Shown: piece by piece, positions 1-11,559 of the stretch
How positions within the stretch are numbered: the stretch's first letter is position 1
Layout of the letters: the number at the start of each line of letters is the position of its first letter
From: Otatea glauca
Taxonomy: Eukaryota; Streptophyta; Magnoliopsida; Poales; Poaceae
Direction: 5' to 3'
Assembly: GCA_036346275.1 (NCBI GenBank)
Contig: CM070721.1
Span: 6,708,452-6,772,451 of the forward strand
DNA: 64,000 nucleotides
Notes under the pieces: generated by a model
Seen by the model: the letters and a program-made list of their open reading frames with translations, nothing else
What the model was told of the DNA's origin: nothing
Database searches by the model: none
Program-made: the position numbers and the translations under genes

Positions 1-360
1 GCGCTTCGCGTTGTACCTGAGACAGCAACGAACAAGCAAGAATCACTCAGGGATCGAAACAAGAAACGCCTCCCTCCAGAGTCCAGAGATACTTAGGAAC
101 CAACCAAGATCATGGCACGTACCTGATGGTGTTGTCCGTGCGCATGCGGATCCAGTAGGGGATGGGGCGGTTCTGCCGCATCTTCTTGGCCAGCTTCTTC
201 TTGATCCGGAAGGTCTTGTGCGACGGCTGCACGAGACGCAAGGCAACGGAACAACCGAATCAGCGGAACGCCACTAGCGCGGGAACTCGAGGAGCCCAAC
301 CAGAGAAATCGAATCCGAGCAGAGATGTGAGAGGGGTAGATGAACGGAGATGCGTACCAT
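1..360 (-). CDS. RPL39: 60S ribosomal protein eL39 (RPL39), 3-exon gene, C-terminus cut by window edge
   Basis: Encodes the small basic eL39 protein of the cytosolic large ribosomal subunit, which lines part of the nascent-peptide exit tunnel. On the minus strand exon 1 contributes only the ATG (360-358), followed directly by donor GTACGC. Exon 2 (226-123) encodes 34 codons plus two bases, beginning PSHKTFRIKKKLAKK and ending RMRTDNTI. Exon 3 begins at 16 after a CAG acceptor, completes an Arg codon split AG|G and reads YNAKR to the window edge. Introns are 357-227 (131 nt) and 122-17 (106 nt), both GT-AG. About 41 of the family's usual 51 residues are visible with no disruption. The isolated start codon in exon 1 fixes the start: the context is GCCACCATG. 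Intact, and the most secure gene here. Confidence 0.96.
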
Positions 361-394
361 GGTGGCGACGGAGACGAAGGACGACGGCGGCGCG

Positions 395-570
395 AGGAAA
401 CCCTTAGCCTTGGATCGGAGAATGCGCAAAAATGGGGGCCTCGAAGGTTTATATGGAGGAGGGCAGTGCTAGGTGGGCCCAATGGGCTCGGTTAGCTCTC
501 GGGAGCAACCGACGCCTTCTACGATTGGGCTTAAATCAAACATGATAATTGGTGATTTCATGGGCTCATA
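395..570 (-). promoter_or_regulatory. eL39 promoter: TATA box, telo-box and site II (TGGGCY) motifs
   Basis: Upstream of eL39 on the minus strand there is a TATAAA box (453-448), which predicts a start near 420 and a 5' UTR of about 60 nt. A telo-box-like AAACCCT lies at 398-404, close to the expected transcription start. TGGGC-type site II motifs lie at 474-481 (palindromic TGGGCCCA), 483-488, 526-532 and 561-566. Telo-box plus repeated site II elements is the known signature of plant ribosomal-protein gene promoters (bound by TCP-class factors and telo-box binding proteins). The motifs are seen directly; their use is inferred. Confidence 0.8.
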
Positions 571-611
571 AGGCTTCACCTTTCAGATTTTTGCATTCTT
601 ACGTTCACAAA

Positions 612-1300
612 ATTGGATATATCCCACTCTAAAACATATCATTTCGAGATACGCTACACTAGAATCCTGAAATTAGATATATGACACTTTAAAGCTTGTT
701 TGTTTTGATATATGCCACTCTATGGCACTTTTTTCTCCACGGGCTCTTCTTCTTCCTCCCCTCCGCATCCTGTTGCCCCGATGATAGGCGGCGATGACAG
801 CCTCCTCCCACTACTCGGCTTCCTCATCCATTCGCTATGCTCCTATTCTTCGATTCCCTTAGGCGTTCGTCACCGTTCAGCTCGGCTCATCCTCCCCATT
901 TGCTCAACCTTCGTTGACACAGCCTCCACCTCATTGGCCTTCGTTGACGCAGCGACGAAGGAGGAGGGTGATGGGCCATGGCAGATGCTGGTGGTCGCAG
1001 CAGAGGAGAGGCAATAGCGTATGCTGGTAGTGGAGGGTCGTAGACATGGCAGACACTAGCTATAGAGGAGGAAGAGCAGGTTAGCAGTGGAGGAAGAAGG
1101 TTGGTGTTGACAATGACCGTGCGGGCTACGGACGGCGTTGGGCAAAGTATAAGAAGAAGAGGGAAAGAAGAAGCGTTAGGGGCAAACGTGTCGTAGAATA
1201 GCATATATCAAAGCAAACTTGTTTTAGAGTGGTATATATATCCAATTATAGAATTCCTGGTGGTATATCTCGAAACACTGTACTTTAGAGTGGCATATAT
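612..1300. mobile_element. Long-terminal-inverted-repeat element (non-autonomous, family not named)
   Basis: The segment 612-717 is an imperfect reverse complement of 1194-1300; shared blocks include CATATATCAAA, TCTCGAAA and TTTAGAGTGG. The roughly 105-bp arms flank about 475 bp of moderately GC-rich interior with no recognisable protein. I could not find a convincing target-site duplication, so the superfamily is open. Its right part is tandemly duplicated (see the next entry). Confidence 0.55.
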
Positions 1301-1500
1301 AAGGTCGGTATTGACGATGACCGTGCGGGCTGCGGACAGTGTTGGGGAAAGTATAAGAAGAAGAGGGAAGGAAGAAGAAGCGTTAGGGTCAAAAGTGTCG
1401 TAGCATAGCATATATCAAAGCAAACATGTTTTAGAGTGATATATATATCCAATTATAGAGTTCTTGGTGGTATATCTCGAAACACAGTACTTTAGAGTGG

Positions 1501-1506
<6 letters not shown>
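1099..1506. repeat. Two-copy tandem duplication, about 203 bp per unit
   Basis: Copies at about 1099-1301 and 1302-1506 share, in order, GACCGTGCGGGCT, AAAGTATAAGAAGAAGAGGG, a CATATATCAAAGCAAAC block and TATATCTCGAAACAC, with scattered substitutions. The unit contains the right inverted arm of the preceding element. Confidence 0.8.

Positions 1507-1564
<58 letters not shown>
1501..1564. repeat. (TA)n microsatellite
   Basis: About 60 bp of almost perfect TA dinucleotides directly after the tandem duplication. Confidence 0.95.
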
Positions 1565-1566
<2 letters not shown>

Positions 1567-1704
1567 TTTTTATGTTCCATTGATTGATGTACTACACAAC
1601 TCATGCCGGTTCCGATAATAAACTACCCTCTGTTTCTTGAAACATAATTTTTCAAGAGGTAGATATGGTATCACTGTACACATTCTACTATTATCCTTTT
1701 CAAA

Positions 1705-3512
1705 TTATATGTTAGTGAAAGATCATGTGGAGGTCTATCTATGTTTGTAATGAGTATTTGACCATGTTTGAGTAAGGTGTACTTAGGTTTGAGTTTGATA
1801 CGAATTTAACTTGATTATGGAAGCAAATTGAGTTATGTCTAGATTTTTCGGCACTACCGACCAACTAGGGGCGGTAGCACTAGACCTACGGTACTACCGG
1901 TCCTAGAGGTCTGTAGCACCGAGGTGGCGGTACAACCGGCCTCTCTACGTCAGTAGCTATTTTACAGAGGATTATTTTCTCTGAGTTGAGCTGAGCGGCA
2001 CTACCGGCCTTTAGAGGGTAGTACCGGGGTAGCAGTACTACTAGCCCCTAGATGGCAGTAGTTATTTTTCAGAGAGCGTCTTCGCTAGATTTACATGGTG
2101 TGTGGTACTACCAGCTCCTAGTTGACAGTAGTACTGACTTCATGTGCGAAGTTGAGATTAAATTTTGATTTTGTGATGATTATTGTATATCAATTGGACA
2201 TTGCTATGTAATGTGTTTCCTTGTCTTTGATGATTGCAGGACGACAGTGCTAGGTCATGGTGAGGCGGAGGATGATCGGGACTAGGCGAGGTGTGCCGAA
2301 GGTCCAGACGGTCGAGGATCGCCGGAAGATGATCGGAGACGGAGTCGCTGTGAGCCTAGAAGACAAGGGAACGATTGAGAAGCTAGCTTAGAGCTGCTCG
2401 GATCAAGGAGAGCCGTTGGATCGCGGTTTAGAGGATAGAGTAGTGGTCAAGTTAGCTAGCTCTGAGAAGCGTGCAAAACCCGTTATGTTAGTGGGTTGTG
2501 GGTTAACCCAAATCTGAGTGAGTCATTCGTAGCCCTTAATGGTGTTCCTTAGGATTGAAGGAACTTATCCAAGGGTGGAGGATTACTCAAGAGTAGTTTA
2601 AATAGAGGGGTAGGGGTAGCTCTCCCCTCTTGAAGGTTTTGTGTGCTCCTTTGAGTTTTGCTTACTTTGCTGTGAGACTTTATAAACCTTCCTCCTAAGA
2701 AATAAAAGTTTCATTTCCTTCTTTTTGAATTTACTTTTAGCATTTTCATTATGCTTTAAATTCAGTATTTACTTCCGCAATTTAAATTCTTCCAATTTAC
2801 TTTCCGCATATTTGGATTTGCCTCCCCTCCTTCTAAATGCTTGTGGATTTTATTCCAAGGATGAATGATTGATGGATGAATCTTCTTCAGATCATATCCT
2901 CATCATCTTGGCAATCTTTTGCAAGAACTCGATCTTTTTGCTCAATCGTTGAGAAATCTTTGTAGATCGCATTTGAGGCTTTTCTTTCTTGTGTTCTTGC
3001 TTGCTGTGATAAGTGGGAGGATATTCAAGATCACCCCACGAGCAAGTCCAAGATCAAGACTTTGATTTTTGCCCAGTTTTGATGCACTCTTCATTTCAAT
3101 TGGAAAAGGTAGGAACTTTGATGTCAATCCTTTGGATTGAAGGTTGGAATAGGTTCTTGACCTATATAAGAAGATGCATACAAAGTTTCATGGGTGCTGA
3201 TCTAGCTGATTTAAAGTTTCATCAATTTTAGTTTTGAGATCGTGTTGTTTTGCCTTCTGTTTTTGAAACCAGCACTATCGCCCAAAACGAGCGATAGTAC
3301 CGACCTCCAGCACTACCGCTCAGAACGAGTTGTAGTACCGACATCCGGCACTACCGCTTCTTGTGCTGCGGTAGTACTGACCAGAACAGATTTTTTTGTT
3401 TTTGCTCTTTTGCGCTGAGTTGTTTGAAGTGAGGTTTTGGTTGAATTCATTTCAAAGGGAAAAATTTTATTTGGGATCATCACCTCCCCTCTGACCGCCA
3501 TTTTGGCCCTTC
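1705..3512 (+). repeat. Diverged SIRE-like Ty1/copia LTR remnant, probably solo
   Basis: No gene is seen. Features point to a long copia LTR in plus orientation. There are two clusters of ACTACCG/CGGTAGT palindromic words (about 1850-2130 and 3270-3390), a TTTAAATAG box near 2598 and an AATAAA signal near 2700. The terminus at about 3475-3510 (CACCTCCCCTCTGACCGCC) resembles the 3' end of the intact copia LTR elsewhere in this window (CACCCCCCCTCTAGGCC near 61820). No clean TG/CA ends or 5-bp duplication were found, so the limits are approximate. Confidence 0.45.
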
Positions 3513-3755
3513 GGCTGGTAAAAACTATAGAATATAATGGTGTTTATGATGACTATTCTGCCAATATCATTTCCACATGGCAAATATAAATACGGTAGTA
3601 TGTGTGGTCTTTTACAAGTTTGACTCAAGCATTCTAAAACATCATCTGTTTAGAAACGAAGGGATATCAAATGTCAATTCCAGCGAAATTTCCCGATACG
3701 TTCAAGGGAGTGGGGTCCTCTATTCTAAATTAGCTTATGTGGCATCAACATATAA

Positions 3756-4065
3756 GAGCATGTACAATAGTAAAAACGACTATTGTCTATATACTTGTCT
3801 ATGTCATTTAAAGACAAAACTTAAAACAGGTTCTATAATAGATAACATCTTGGTTATCACTATGAGATTCCACAATCTTTTAATTATGTCATGAAAAGTG
3901 TTTATCATGGATAATAACTTACGTAATGATGTTTTATGATGTCTATGTAGTCGTCTCTTTACGAAGAGACAACTATACTCTCTTTCCTCCTTTCTCTTTC
4001 ATATCAATAAAAATCTTACATAGCAAAATATATAAACAGTTGACATCACACTATTATGCATGCTC
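3756..4065. mobile_element. Tourist-like (PIF/Harbinger) MITE, copy 1 of 2
   Basis: Terminal inverted repeats are GAGCATGTACAATAG on the left and TATTATGCATGCTC on the right, flanked by TAA (3753-3755) and TGA (4066-4068), a degenerate 3-bp duplication. It is the same family as 48413-48711: both contain CTTTTAATTATG, the palindrome GTCTCTTTACGAAGAGAC and CAGTTGACAT/CAGCTGATGT near the right end. No coding capacity. Confidence 0.75.
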
Positions 4066-4436
4066 TGAGCCATTGGGATAGCTTTCTCGCTGGCTTCAGC
4101 CTCAATCTACTAGGAGTTTCCGTAATAAACTAGATTTTATTGCATCTAGAATAGCCTTCCGGAATAAATAAGCCTAAAGACTGTTTAACCTCCTCGCAAA
4201 TTTGATGCTTGGCCAGCGAGGGGCCTGGTGGTAGGAAGGTTGTCTACCCTCAAGTTCAACCTTTTTTTAAGTCCCTATGCACTTTTTTTTTACCAAATCT
4301 ACCTTTCATGTAAATGCAATTGCAAAAAAATAGCATCTTATCCGACTACGGATCATGCACTGCAGAAGGTCATGATGAGCTACGACAGCGCTGTAGTGAT
4401 GGGCCCACTGGCCTACCGAGCATTGGGTGCTTGTCA

Positions 4437-4589
4437 GCTCCTCCCGAGCTAGCATAGCTCAGCATGATGTTCAATCTTAATCATGTGACACTTATTAATC
4501 ACTAACTTAATTAAGTCAAGTAACTCAAGTAATACTCACTTAATCATATGATTTAGTGTTGCCGGGCTAGGCTAGCTTGGGAGGACCTT
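4437..4589. mobile_element. Small inverted-repeat element (153 bp, MITE-like) with 7-bp flanking repeat
   Basis: CTCCTCCCGAGCTAGC near the left end is matched in inverted orientation by GCTAGCTTGGGAGGA at the right. The element is flanked by CTTGTCA at 4430-4436 and 4590-4596. The duplication length would suit a hAT-like insertion with one eroded base. Confidence 0.5.
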
Positions 4590-4639
4590 CTTGTCACATT
4601 ATTATGGGGCTAGCTCATAATTAATTTAATAGAAATCCC

Positions 4640-5690
4640 AAAAGGCCCATTAAAATACTAGGAGTCATGAAATTGATTTAGTACCATACGGGAAATTGGG
4701 AGAAGTTTTCCTCACTTAAATAGTTGAGTTGTGTGTCTCTCAATTAGAAAAGTGGAAAAGGGAAAAGGCGGTGCCACACGCGCGCGCGCCGAGCCGAGCC
4801 GAGCCGTGGCGTGTGCGAGTCGAGCACGAGCACGTGCGCGGCGCAGGCCAGTCCGGACGTTTGTTTTGCCGTTTCAGTGATTAATGTGGCCGGTTTATGA
4901 CCAGTAACTGCCGTCAGTTACTAGTAATGGACGTCTTGATGGAGTCAGTAACTAGTAACGGACGTCTTGATGGCCTCCTATTAATCGCCGTCAGTTACTT
5001 TGCCGCAAGCCTATATAAAGAGAGCAGCGGTTGTGCCTTTCTCTGTCTGTTGGCTCCCACCTGAGTTCTCCCGCAATACTCTGTTGTTCCAACTGTAGCG
5101 TTGCTTTGCTTGTCTCTCCGCCTCTGTTTTCTTGCTCGCACAAGTAGCGGAGGGAGCAGGTCTCCGAAACCTCGTCTTTCTTGAGATCTTGTTCGAGATA
5201 GAAGGCCGATAAGGTTCTTGGGAAGCGTACCACGCGACTGCTCAAGTTTTTGTCCCGACCAGAAGCACCGGCGTCGGAAGGAGCCCTTCTGCACTGCATC
5301 AACCTCTCCACTGCACCAAAGGCTTCTCTGCGACAACCTGTGATCCTCTACACCGACCGTCATGGCAAACAACAATGAGCAAGTCATTGTTCCGCCTGTG
5401 CCTGTGCCTATGGTGGCACCGGCTCAAGGGTATACTCTCTTATACCGTATTTTTACCGTGTTGATTTCTTGTTCATTAGTCTTTGCGTTTGAGATAGATA
5501 GTTTGTTATCTAGTACCTTTGGCTTTGAACTAGAATTGTGCAAATGTTTAATCATGATTTACATAATTTTGTGGATTAAAATATTGAGAAAATTCCTAAT
5601 ATTTCCAACACTTCCGCGGTGTATGAGTGTGGCAGGTGACCTCCCAGCGCTTCAACGGTCGTAGAGGAGGGTATTTTTGCAATTGCGTAC
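4640..5690 (+). repeat. Probable copia-type LTR/leader remnant with short coding start
   Basis: A TATATAAAG box at about 5013-5021 sits under three copies of a CAGTTACT/AGTAACTAGTAA block (4904-4999), with a long leader up to an ATG at 5362. The peptide begins MANNNEQVIVPPVPVPM and loses sense after about 24 codons, at a possible splice donor (AAGGGTATAC). The layout suggests an LTR-retrotransposon 5' region or a solo LTR. I cannot confirm termini or a family. A host promoter with a lost gene is the alternative. Confidence 0.35.
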
Positions 5691-5699
5691 ACATGGAGG

Positions 5700-8620
5700 A
5701 TCGATTTGCATAAAAAAAAGGTGCAAAGTTGCTAGAAAAGCAACGAGTTCGTCTACCTCCTCGCATACTTGGAATCTAGCTCTAGTATCAGTTTTGGTGT
5801 TCCATGTCCATCCTCCTCTTCAGTAGATGCCATAACTCATAAACTATTAAAAATAAGAAAGCTTGTCCGGACAAGACGCCCAGCGTGACTTACCAACACG
5901 CACGTTTCCTGGGGAACAAACAATTACAATCCACGGAAGCACCAATCAGACTTGAGAGATCAGCTCTGGACTCTGGTATATCTTACTCTTTTTTGCTGAA
6001 TATGAATGGCACTCGCGCTTCTCTAGAATCTTATTGGTCACGATCATCGTCTTATTAGTTAGTATGATTTATGGACAACACAATCATGGCCACATGGGGT
6101 TTTTAGATGCTGTCTTGCCAATCACAGGAAATTGTTAGGGTGCAACTTAATAAAATTCTAGCTCTGTTCATGTGCGGACCCAGATTTATCGACACGTGGA
6201 AATGCTTTTCTTCGCACGAGTCCAATCAGTCCAGTTTCAATATCGATCGGATCTTTCTTTAAAAAAGAAGGATCGATCGGATATGGGGCAGTACATGTTT
6301 CATGTGATTTCATACATTAACTCACGAGAGTAAGAAAGCAAGCTTATCAAGATCCCGATCAGTATTCCACGTTCCGATTTTGATCGTTTTAATTACATGG
6401 TCCTGTATCAAAAACAGAGAAAAATTTAGAACATATCACTCTATTTGTGGCACTTCAGAAAATACCACTCGTTGTTCCAATGACATATAGATCTAGAACA
6501 ATAAGTAGTATTTACTGAAGTGCCTTGTCTTTCTATCTGCTACCTCGTCTTTCTATCTGCTTTTCTACCTCGGGTGCAGTCTCCTGCACCTTGTAAGCTA
6601 TTAAAATTTTGTACCGTTTTACTCTCTCTCCTTTATTTAATCGTAGCTCAGCTGTGTTAAACAAAAACTGAAGTGCCAACGAATTGAATGGTATATTCTT
6701 AATCCCCTAAAACAGTGGTCCGTATGTTACATTATCATCCTTTCAAATTATAAACTTTATGGTCTCAATCCTAAAAAAAATCCCTGATTAGGATCATGAT
6801 CTTAACAATTATGAAGCAAAACGTGTATTGCCTATCATTTTGTCCACTTGAAGAGGAATATTGCACTCTGTAATCAAGATTTGCACCACATGATGTTGTA
6901 TGCCGACAATTTGTGAGGTTCCAACTAGCTTAAGTTGTTAACTAGTTTAAACTATAAGTTCATTAATCCTTGGGCGCAACTGATCATCGTACTATCATAA
7001 GAACATCATATCACCAATTCACCATGTACCGATCGTAAGATCGTGCTTTCATATTTCGTGGGGCCAAACAAACTCACCATGAAATGCGGATCACAATTCA
7101 TAGGTGTATGACCAACAGCTGCATTATTTTGACTGCCTGATTTCAGCAAAGCGAAGCAAAGGACAAGGATTTTTTTAAACAAGGGCAGCACTATGTCAAT
7201 TCTTTAACGGAGGAGGTGAGCACCTGTGTCGGTCCTAGGACTCAAGCACGGGTGGGCTGGAAGGTTAAACAACATCCCCACCATCCAGCCACAGGCTGGA
7301 TCTCGAGGACAAGGATTATGGACCTTACAAAAAGTATGATTAGCTAGACCGATCTCAAAACCGGGTTATCCTTGACGTTCGTTGATGAGGGACTTGAACT
7401 ATGGCTTCTAGATATGCTAGTAAGGTACTCGTGCGTTACAACATGATCTCAAAAAACGATGGCACATATCATCTAACGTGACCTAAAACGTACCATAAAC
7501 ATTAAAACTCTCATACACATATCAAGAAAAGTCATCATCACCACTGCAATCAACTGCCTCGAATGTCGCTGTCACCAAATCCAACATGCCTGAGCCCGTT
7601 GTTTTGTATCTACCGTTCGTGACCTCGCCAGTGTCGTGGTTCTTCCTCAACTCCGCCGGTATACAACTCATCCACGCCGTGTAAGCCACTGTATTTAAGT
7701 TTGAGGTAGTTCTGTTTCTTTCACGGGACTACTGGAGTTGCCGTTAAGTGGATAGGTGGTGTACACGAGAGCAGTTTAGGCGAGGAGAGGATGATGCTGA
7801 TGCGATGGGCCTCGTGTGATGTGGGCATTGGTTAGGGGCTGATATGGTGGGACATGGTGGCCCACATGTCATTGCTTTTTCCTTGGTTTTTCGGTGTTTT
7901 GGGAGCTGGTTTTTCCAGAGGATTGATAACAACCTGATGTTGTGCTTCTTGCTCTTGTCGTTTATTCTCCATTTTTCTTGGATGCTTTGTGGATGCGGTA
8001 ATCCTTTTGGTTCTCTTGATTACTCTATGCTTTGTCCTCTCCAGCGGAACGCTTGCATACAAACATTTTCATGCATATTTCTCATCTAATTATCACACGC
8101 ATTTTAATGATTGAACTCTTCAGTAGCCTTGAAGTTTCAGATTAATCAAATTAGGCTGAATCCCCATTCTACACACATCGATCATGTAGTGTCAATTATG
8201 TGCATAAAGAGCAGAGATATACCCGATTTAGAAGGACAGTGAATACTCTGAAAAATGCATCTGAAAACAAAATGTTTTAGGTTCGAATTGTGTGTATAAG
8301 AAGCCAAATTTGAAACAAAATTTGAAGAACCGTCAATTGCCAAATCTGAAAACAAAGGGCAGGGTGGCCTTCACCATCTGCTGCACCAGAGCCTCCACCT
8401 CCTGTGCTGCCACCCAGCGAGCTCTCATCTGCTGTCTCCAAACCCTCGATCCAACGCGCACCAAATTGGACTGCATGAATAAGGAAACAGAGGGAAGGGA
8501 AGAGAGAGGGAGGAGACCATAAATGGAGTGGATCAAGTTGAGAGGGAAGGGGAGAACAATTGAGATAGGGAGGAAACTGCGACGAGATCGCAAGAGAGAG
8601 CAAGATACTTTGGTCTTACC
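5700..8620. other. Unassigned intergenic DNA
   Basis: About 2.9 kb in which I recognise no gene or element. Minor features are a GATCGATC-bearing palindrome around 6240-6280 and a short tandem (TCGTCTTTCTATCTGC-like) at about 6525-6560. Open frames at 7832-8089 and 8277-8603 have no recognisable domain and biased composition. Confidence 0.6.
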
Positions 8621-8625
8621 ACGTA

Positions 8626-9030
8626 GGGCCTGTTTGAGGGGGCTGCGACTGGGCTAAAAAGTTGTTTTTGGCTTGTTGGACTGTAAAACAGTTGTAGCTG
8701 GCGGCTGTGGCTTTTCTTGATATGCCATTTGGTAAACTGGCTACTACAGCTGTAACTTTTGGGGAGCAACCAAGTGGGGAGGCAGCAACTGAGTGGGAAG
8801 GCAACCAGGCAGGGAGACGGCGGGGCGAGGAGGGAGGCAAAGCCAGCGAGGAGGAGGAGCGAGCGAGGTGGGAGGCGGTGGAGCGAAGCCACAATTGAAA
8901 AGCTCCTCCCTAGCGGCTACAGCTTTGAGGGTGCTTTTACTGTAGCTTAGCTTCACAGCTGCTTTGCAACATGCTGTTTGGGGGGGGGGGGGGTTGGCCT
9001 AAAGCTGAAGCACAGCCCACAAACAGTCCC
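8626..9030. mobile_element. MITE with GGGCCTGTTTG termini and 3-bp TSD (GTA)
   Basis: The left end GGGCCTGTTTG is matched by the right end CAAACAGTCCC, and GTA flanks both sides (8623-8625, 9031-9033). The 405-bp interior has a GA/GGAGG-rich core and a G-run (about 8980-8993). The termini match Tourist-type elements. GTA is not the usual TWA target, so the superfamily is tentative. Confidence 0.7.
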
Positions 9031-9221
9031 GTAGTTGTTTCATTGATCGGCAAGGGCATTGAGGGGGAAGACATGGGCAAGTAGTTGCTCTGGGATAACA
9101 AGAAAGATGTGGTTTCTGGTTAAGGGTATATACAGTGGTATAGACAGTAGTTGTTTGTAATACACTTATATATCATTTATAGATAGGACTAAAAACAACT
9201 CATACAGTATACTGTCTATAT

Positions 9222-10290
9222 CAAGGTTCAAAATTTCGACAAAATTTCGGAAAATCTCGGCGAAATCTCGGATTTTGGCCGGGGACAAGATTCAAAATCT
9301 TGGTGGAATAAAAAAAATGAAAATTAGGGTTTGCTACAGTGATTTCGGTAAATGTCAGCATTTTGGACCTGTTTGCATGGTTTTTGGACCGAATTTCACA
9401 CCAATTTTTTTATGGAGAAATGTAATGCCTTTTATGAGGAATAGATGTGAAAAGTTTGCAAAAAAATACATATACAGATTATTTAACCCTAACGGTAAAC
9501 TTTTAATTGGATTTTGGCCTTAAATGATGTGTTTTTGCCTAAACCCTAAACCCTAACTTGGATTTTAGTCTTAAATGATGTATTTCAGTCTTGAATTGTA
9601 TTTCAGCTTAAATCCGAAATCCTAACTTAGATTTCGGCCTTAAATGATGTATTTCGGCCTAAACCTTAGGACCTATTTGTTTTTGCTTTTGATTTTGAAT
9701 TCTGGTCTCAAAAGCAGAATAAAAAACAAACAGCCCGATTCTAGGAATCGATTCTCACAATCCAGCCCACCCATATACACTATAATCCACAATCCACTTC
9801 ATATGTGCTTTTGGATTCCAGCTTTTAGAGAAACAGCTTCTCTACAACCAAAATCCAGAATCAGCTTTTAGAGAATCCAAAGCAAAAACAAACAGGCCCT
9901 TAAACCCTAGCTTGGATTTTGGCCTTAAATGATGCATTTCATTCTGAAATTTTATTTCGGCCTAAACCCAAAACCCTAACTTGGGAATTTTATATGAAAA
10001 TACTTAGTATTTTGCATTCAAATAGATAGGAAATGTAGACAAATGATTGCATGATTTTTTTTCATATTGTTTTTGAATTTTCCTAGCCTCGGTAGACCAT
10101 TTCACAGCCGATTGAAAATCACCAAAATTTCGACCGATTTTGCCAAAATTTCGGTGATTTCGGCCGAAATTTTGGTTTGTGCGATTTCAAATTTACGTTT
10201 TGAATTTCATCCGAAATTTTGAAATCTCGCCAAAATTTTGGATGTCAGCCACCTCCGAGATGTGATCTGAAAAAGAAATTTGAAACCTTG
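9222..10290. mobile_element. hAT-like non-autonomous element (8-bp TSD GTCTATAT)
   Basis: Begins CAAGGTTCAAAATTTC and ends GAAATTTGAAACCTTG, imperfect inverted repeats. Flanks are an exact 8-bp duplication, GTCTATAT, at 9214-9221 and 10291-10298. The 8-bp TSD is diagnostic of the hAT superfamily. The interior holds a degenerate minisatellite of about 65 bp (9480-9985) built on a CCTAAACCCTAAC / CTTAAATGATG pattern, and no transposase. Confidence 0.82.
9669..9899. mobile_element. Inner Tourist-like MITE (TSD TTA)
   Basis: A 231-bp element with left end GGACCTATTTGTTTTTGC and right end GCAAAAACAAACAGGCCC, flanked by TTA at 9666-9668 and 9900-9902. It interrupts a unit of the minisatellite in the surrounding hAT-like element, so it is the youngest of the three nested insertions. 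Confidence 0.85.
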
Positions 10291-10610
10291 GTCTATATGA
10301 CTGTTTGTAATAATCTCTCATACAATTAATAGACTGTCTGTATAATGGTATACAAGTATAAAGCTGTTTATAAAACTGTCTGTTAAATAGTTGACAACAT
10401 CTTTCTCTCTTCTCCACATCATCCAAAATCCTATGTGCCATACTCTTATAGACAGCTAATATGTACCATTGTACATGCCCTAATAAGCTCACCCACATGT
10501 CAATCGGTTATTCCATATCTGTTAGTTTTCTCTAAGAGCCAGTTTTTTCGGAGAGCGTTGTGTGTACGTGAGGAAGTGGAGTAGAACCGACTAACTTCCC
10601 TTTTATATTG

Positions 10611-10894
10611 CTCCCTCTGTCCAAAAATATAAAGCACATTTTGACTTTGCACAAGGATTAAGGTTGCGTTGAAATTGAAAAATGTACGAGAGAAAATGAC
10701 TTAGATGCCTCACTTAATTGTCTTGGAAGATAAGAGTTAATACTTTGTGTGGATGGTAATGAATAAATGCATATAGTTGAGAGAGAATAAATAGGGGTAT
10801 AGAAGGAAATGCCTCACTAAATCTACATGCAAACCTTATATTTATGGACAAGACTATTAAAAAAATAAGCCTTATAAACTTGGGCAGAGGAAGT
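10611..10894. mobile_element. Stowaway-like MITE
   Basis: Left end CTCCCTCTGTCCAAAAATAT and right end CTTGGGCAGAGGAAG are imperfect inverted repeats of the Stowaway consensus type (Tc1/mariner MITEs). The flanking TA is not clean, so ends are good to a few bases. Confidence 0.65.
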
Positions 10895-11559
10895 GTTAGA
10901 GATTAGAGACAATATAGGTGCCATACTAGTCTGGACTAGCCACCACTACTACAGAATGGTACAATACTATCGCTTCATCTGGGTCGGTTCCCAACTTTTC
11001 AGGAAAAAATCGGGTCAGTTCCCAACTTTTTAGGAAAAACCGATTGTGATGTGCGTACATCACAATCTGTTCTTATCTCAAAACCGATTGTGATGTGCCT
11101 TGCTAAGTTATATATACTCTTAGGCCGAACTCTCCTCTACTATTGTTCTAGAGGCAAAAAACCACTACCACCCCAAAAAACACAACATACTCTGATTAGA
11201 AGCAATACTTGGGTGAGAAATTATGAAATCCTAGAGGATGGGTGTTAAGAGGGTAAAGTTGAAGCCCTAACTTGAGAAGATTTCCCCTCAATTTTCTCTC
11301 ATTTGTGGTTTTCTTCAAAGGGTGAGCATTCCTTCAAATCCCTTCAATTTTGCACTAGGTAATTCGATATGTCGCAAAGAGAGTTTAGGTTGCACTGGAA
11401 TTGTGTGTATCCTATCAGATTTCACACCTTTTACTTGACAAACACACATCTATTTATCTTTTTAGTACTCTCGTATTAATTTGGAATTATTGTTGCTATA
11501 ATATGATGAATGTTAGAGTTTAGGTTGCGTAACCTACGTCTCTCGTTCGAGGGTGCTTG

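Larger units (their letters stand above)
9124..10480. mobile_element. Outer Tourist-like MITE, split by a nested hAT-like insertion
   Basis: The left terminus GGGTATATACAGTGGTA pairs with the right terminus TACCATTGTACATGCCC, and TAA flanks both ends (9121-9123, 10481-10483). Removing the nested element (9222-10290) leaves about 280 bp, a normal MITE length. This is the outermost of three nested levels. Confidence 0.8.

Noticed and set aside
5362..5664. 100-codon open frame starting MANNNEQVIV
   Set aside because: Only the first two dozen residues look protein-like; the rest is hydrophobic low-complexity from AT-rich DNA. Kept only as part of a probable LTR remnant.
8277..8892. Overlapping open frames on both strands left of and inside the 8626-9030 MITE
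   Set aside because: No domain, overlap with the MITE and composition bias; not supported as genes.
11051..11248. Open frame in the left end of CACTA-1
   Set aside because: A by-product of the subterminal region; the same sequence is repeated without conserved frame at the right end of CACTA-2 (34300-34370).
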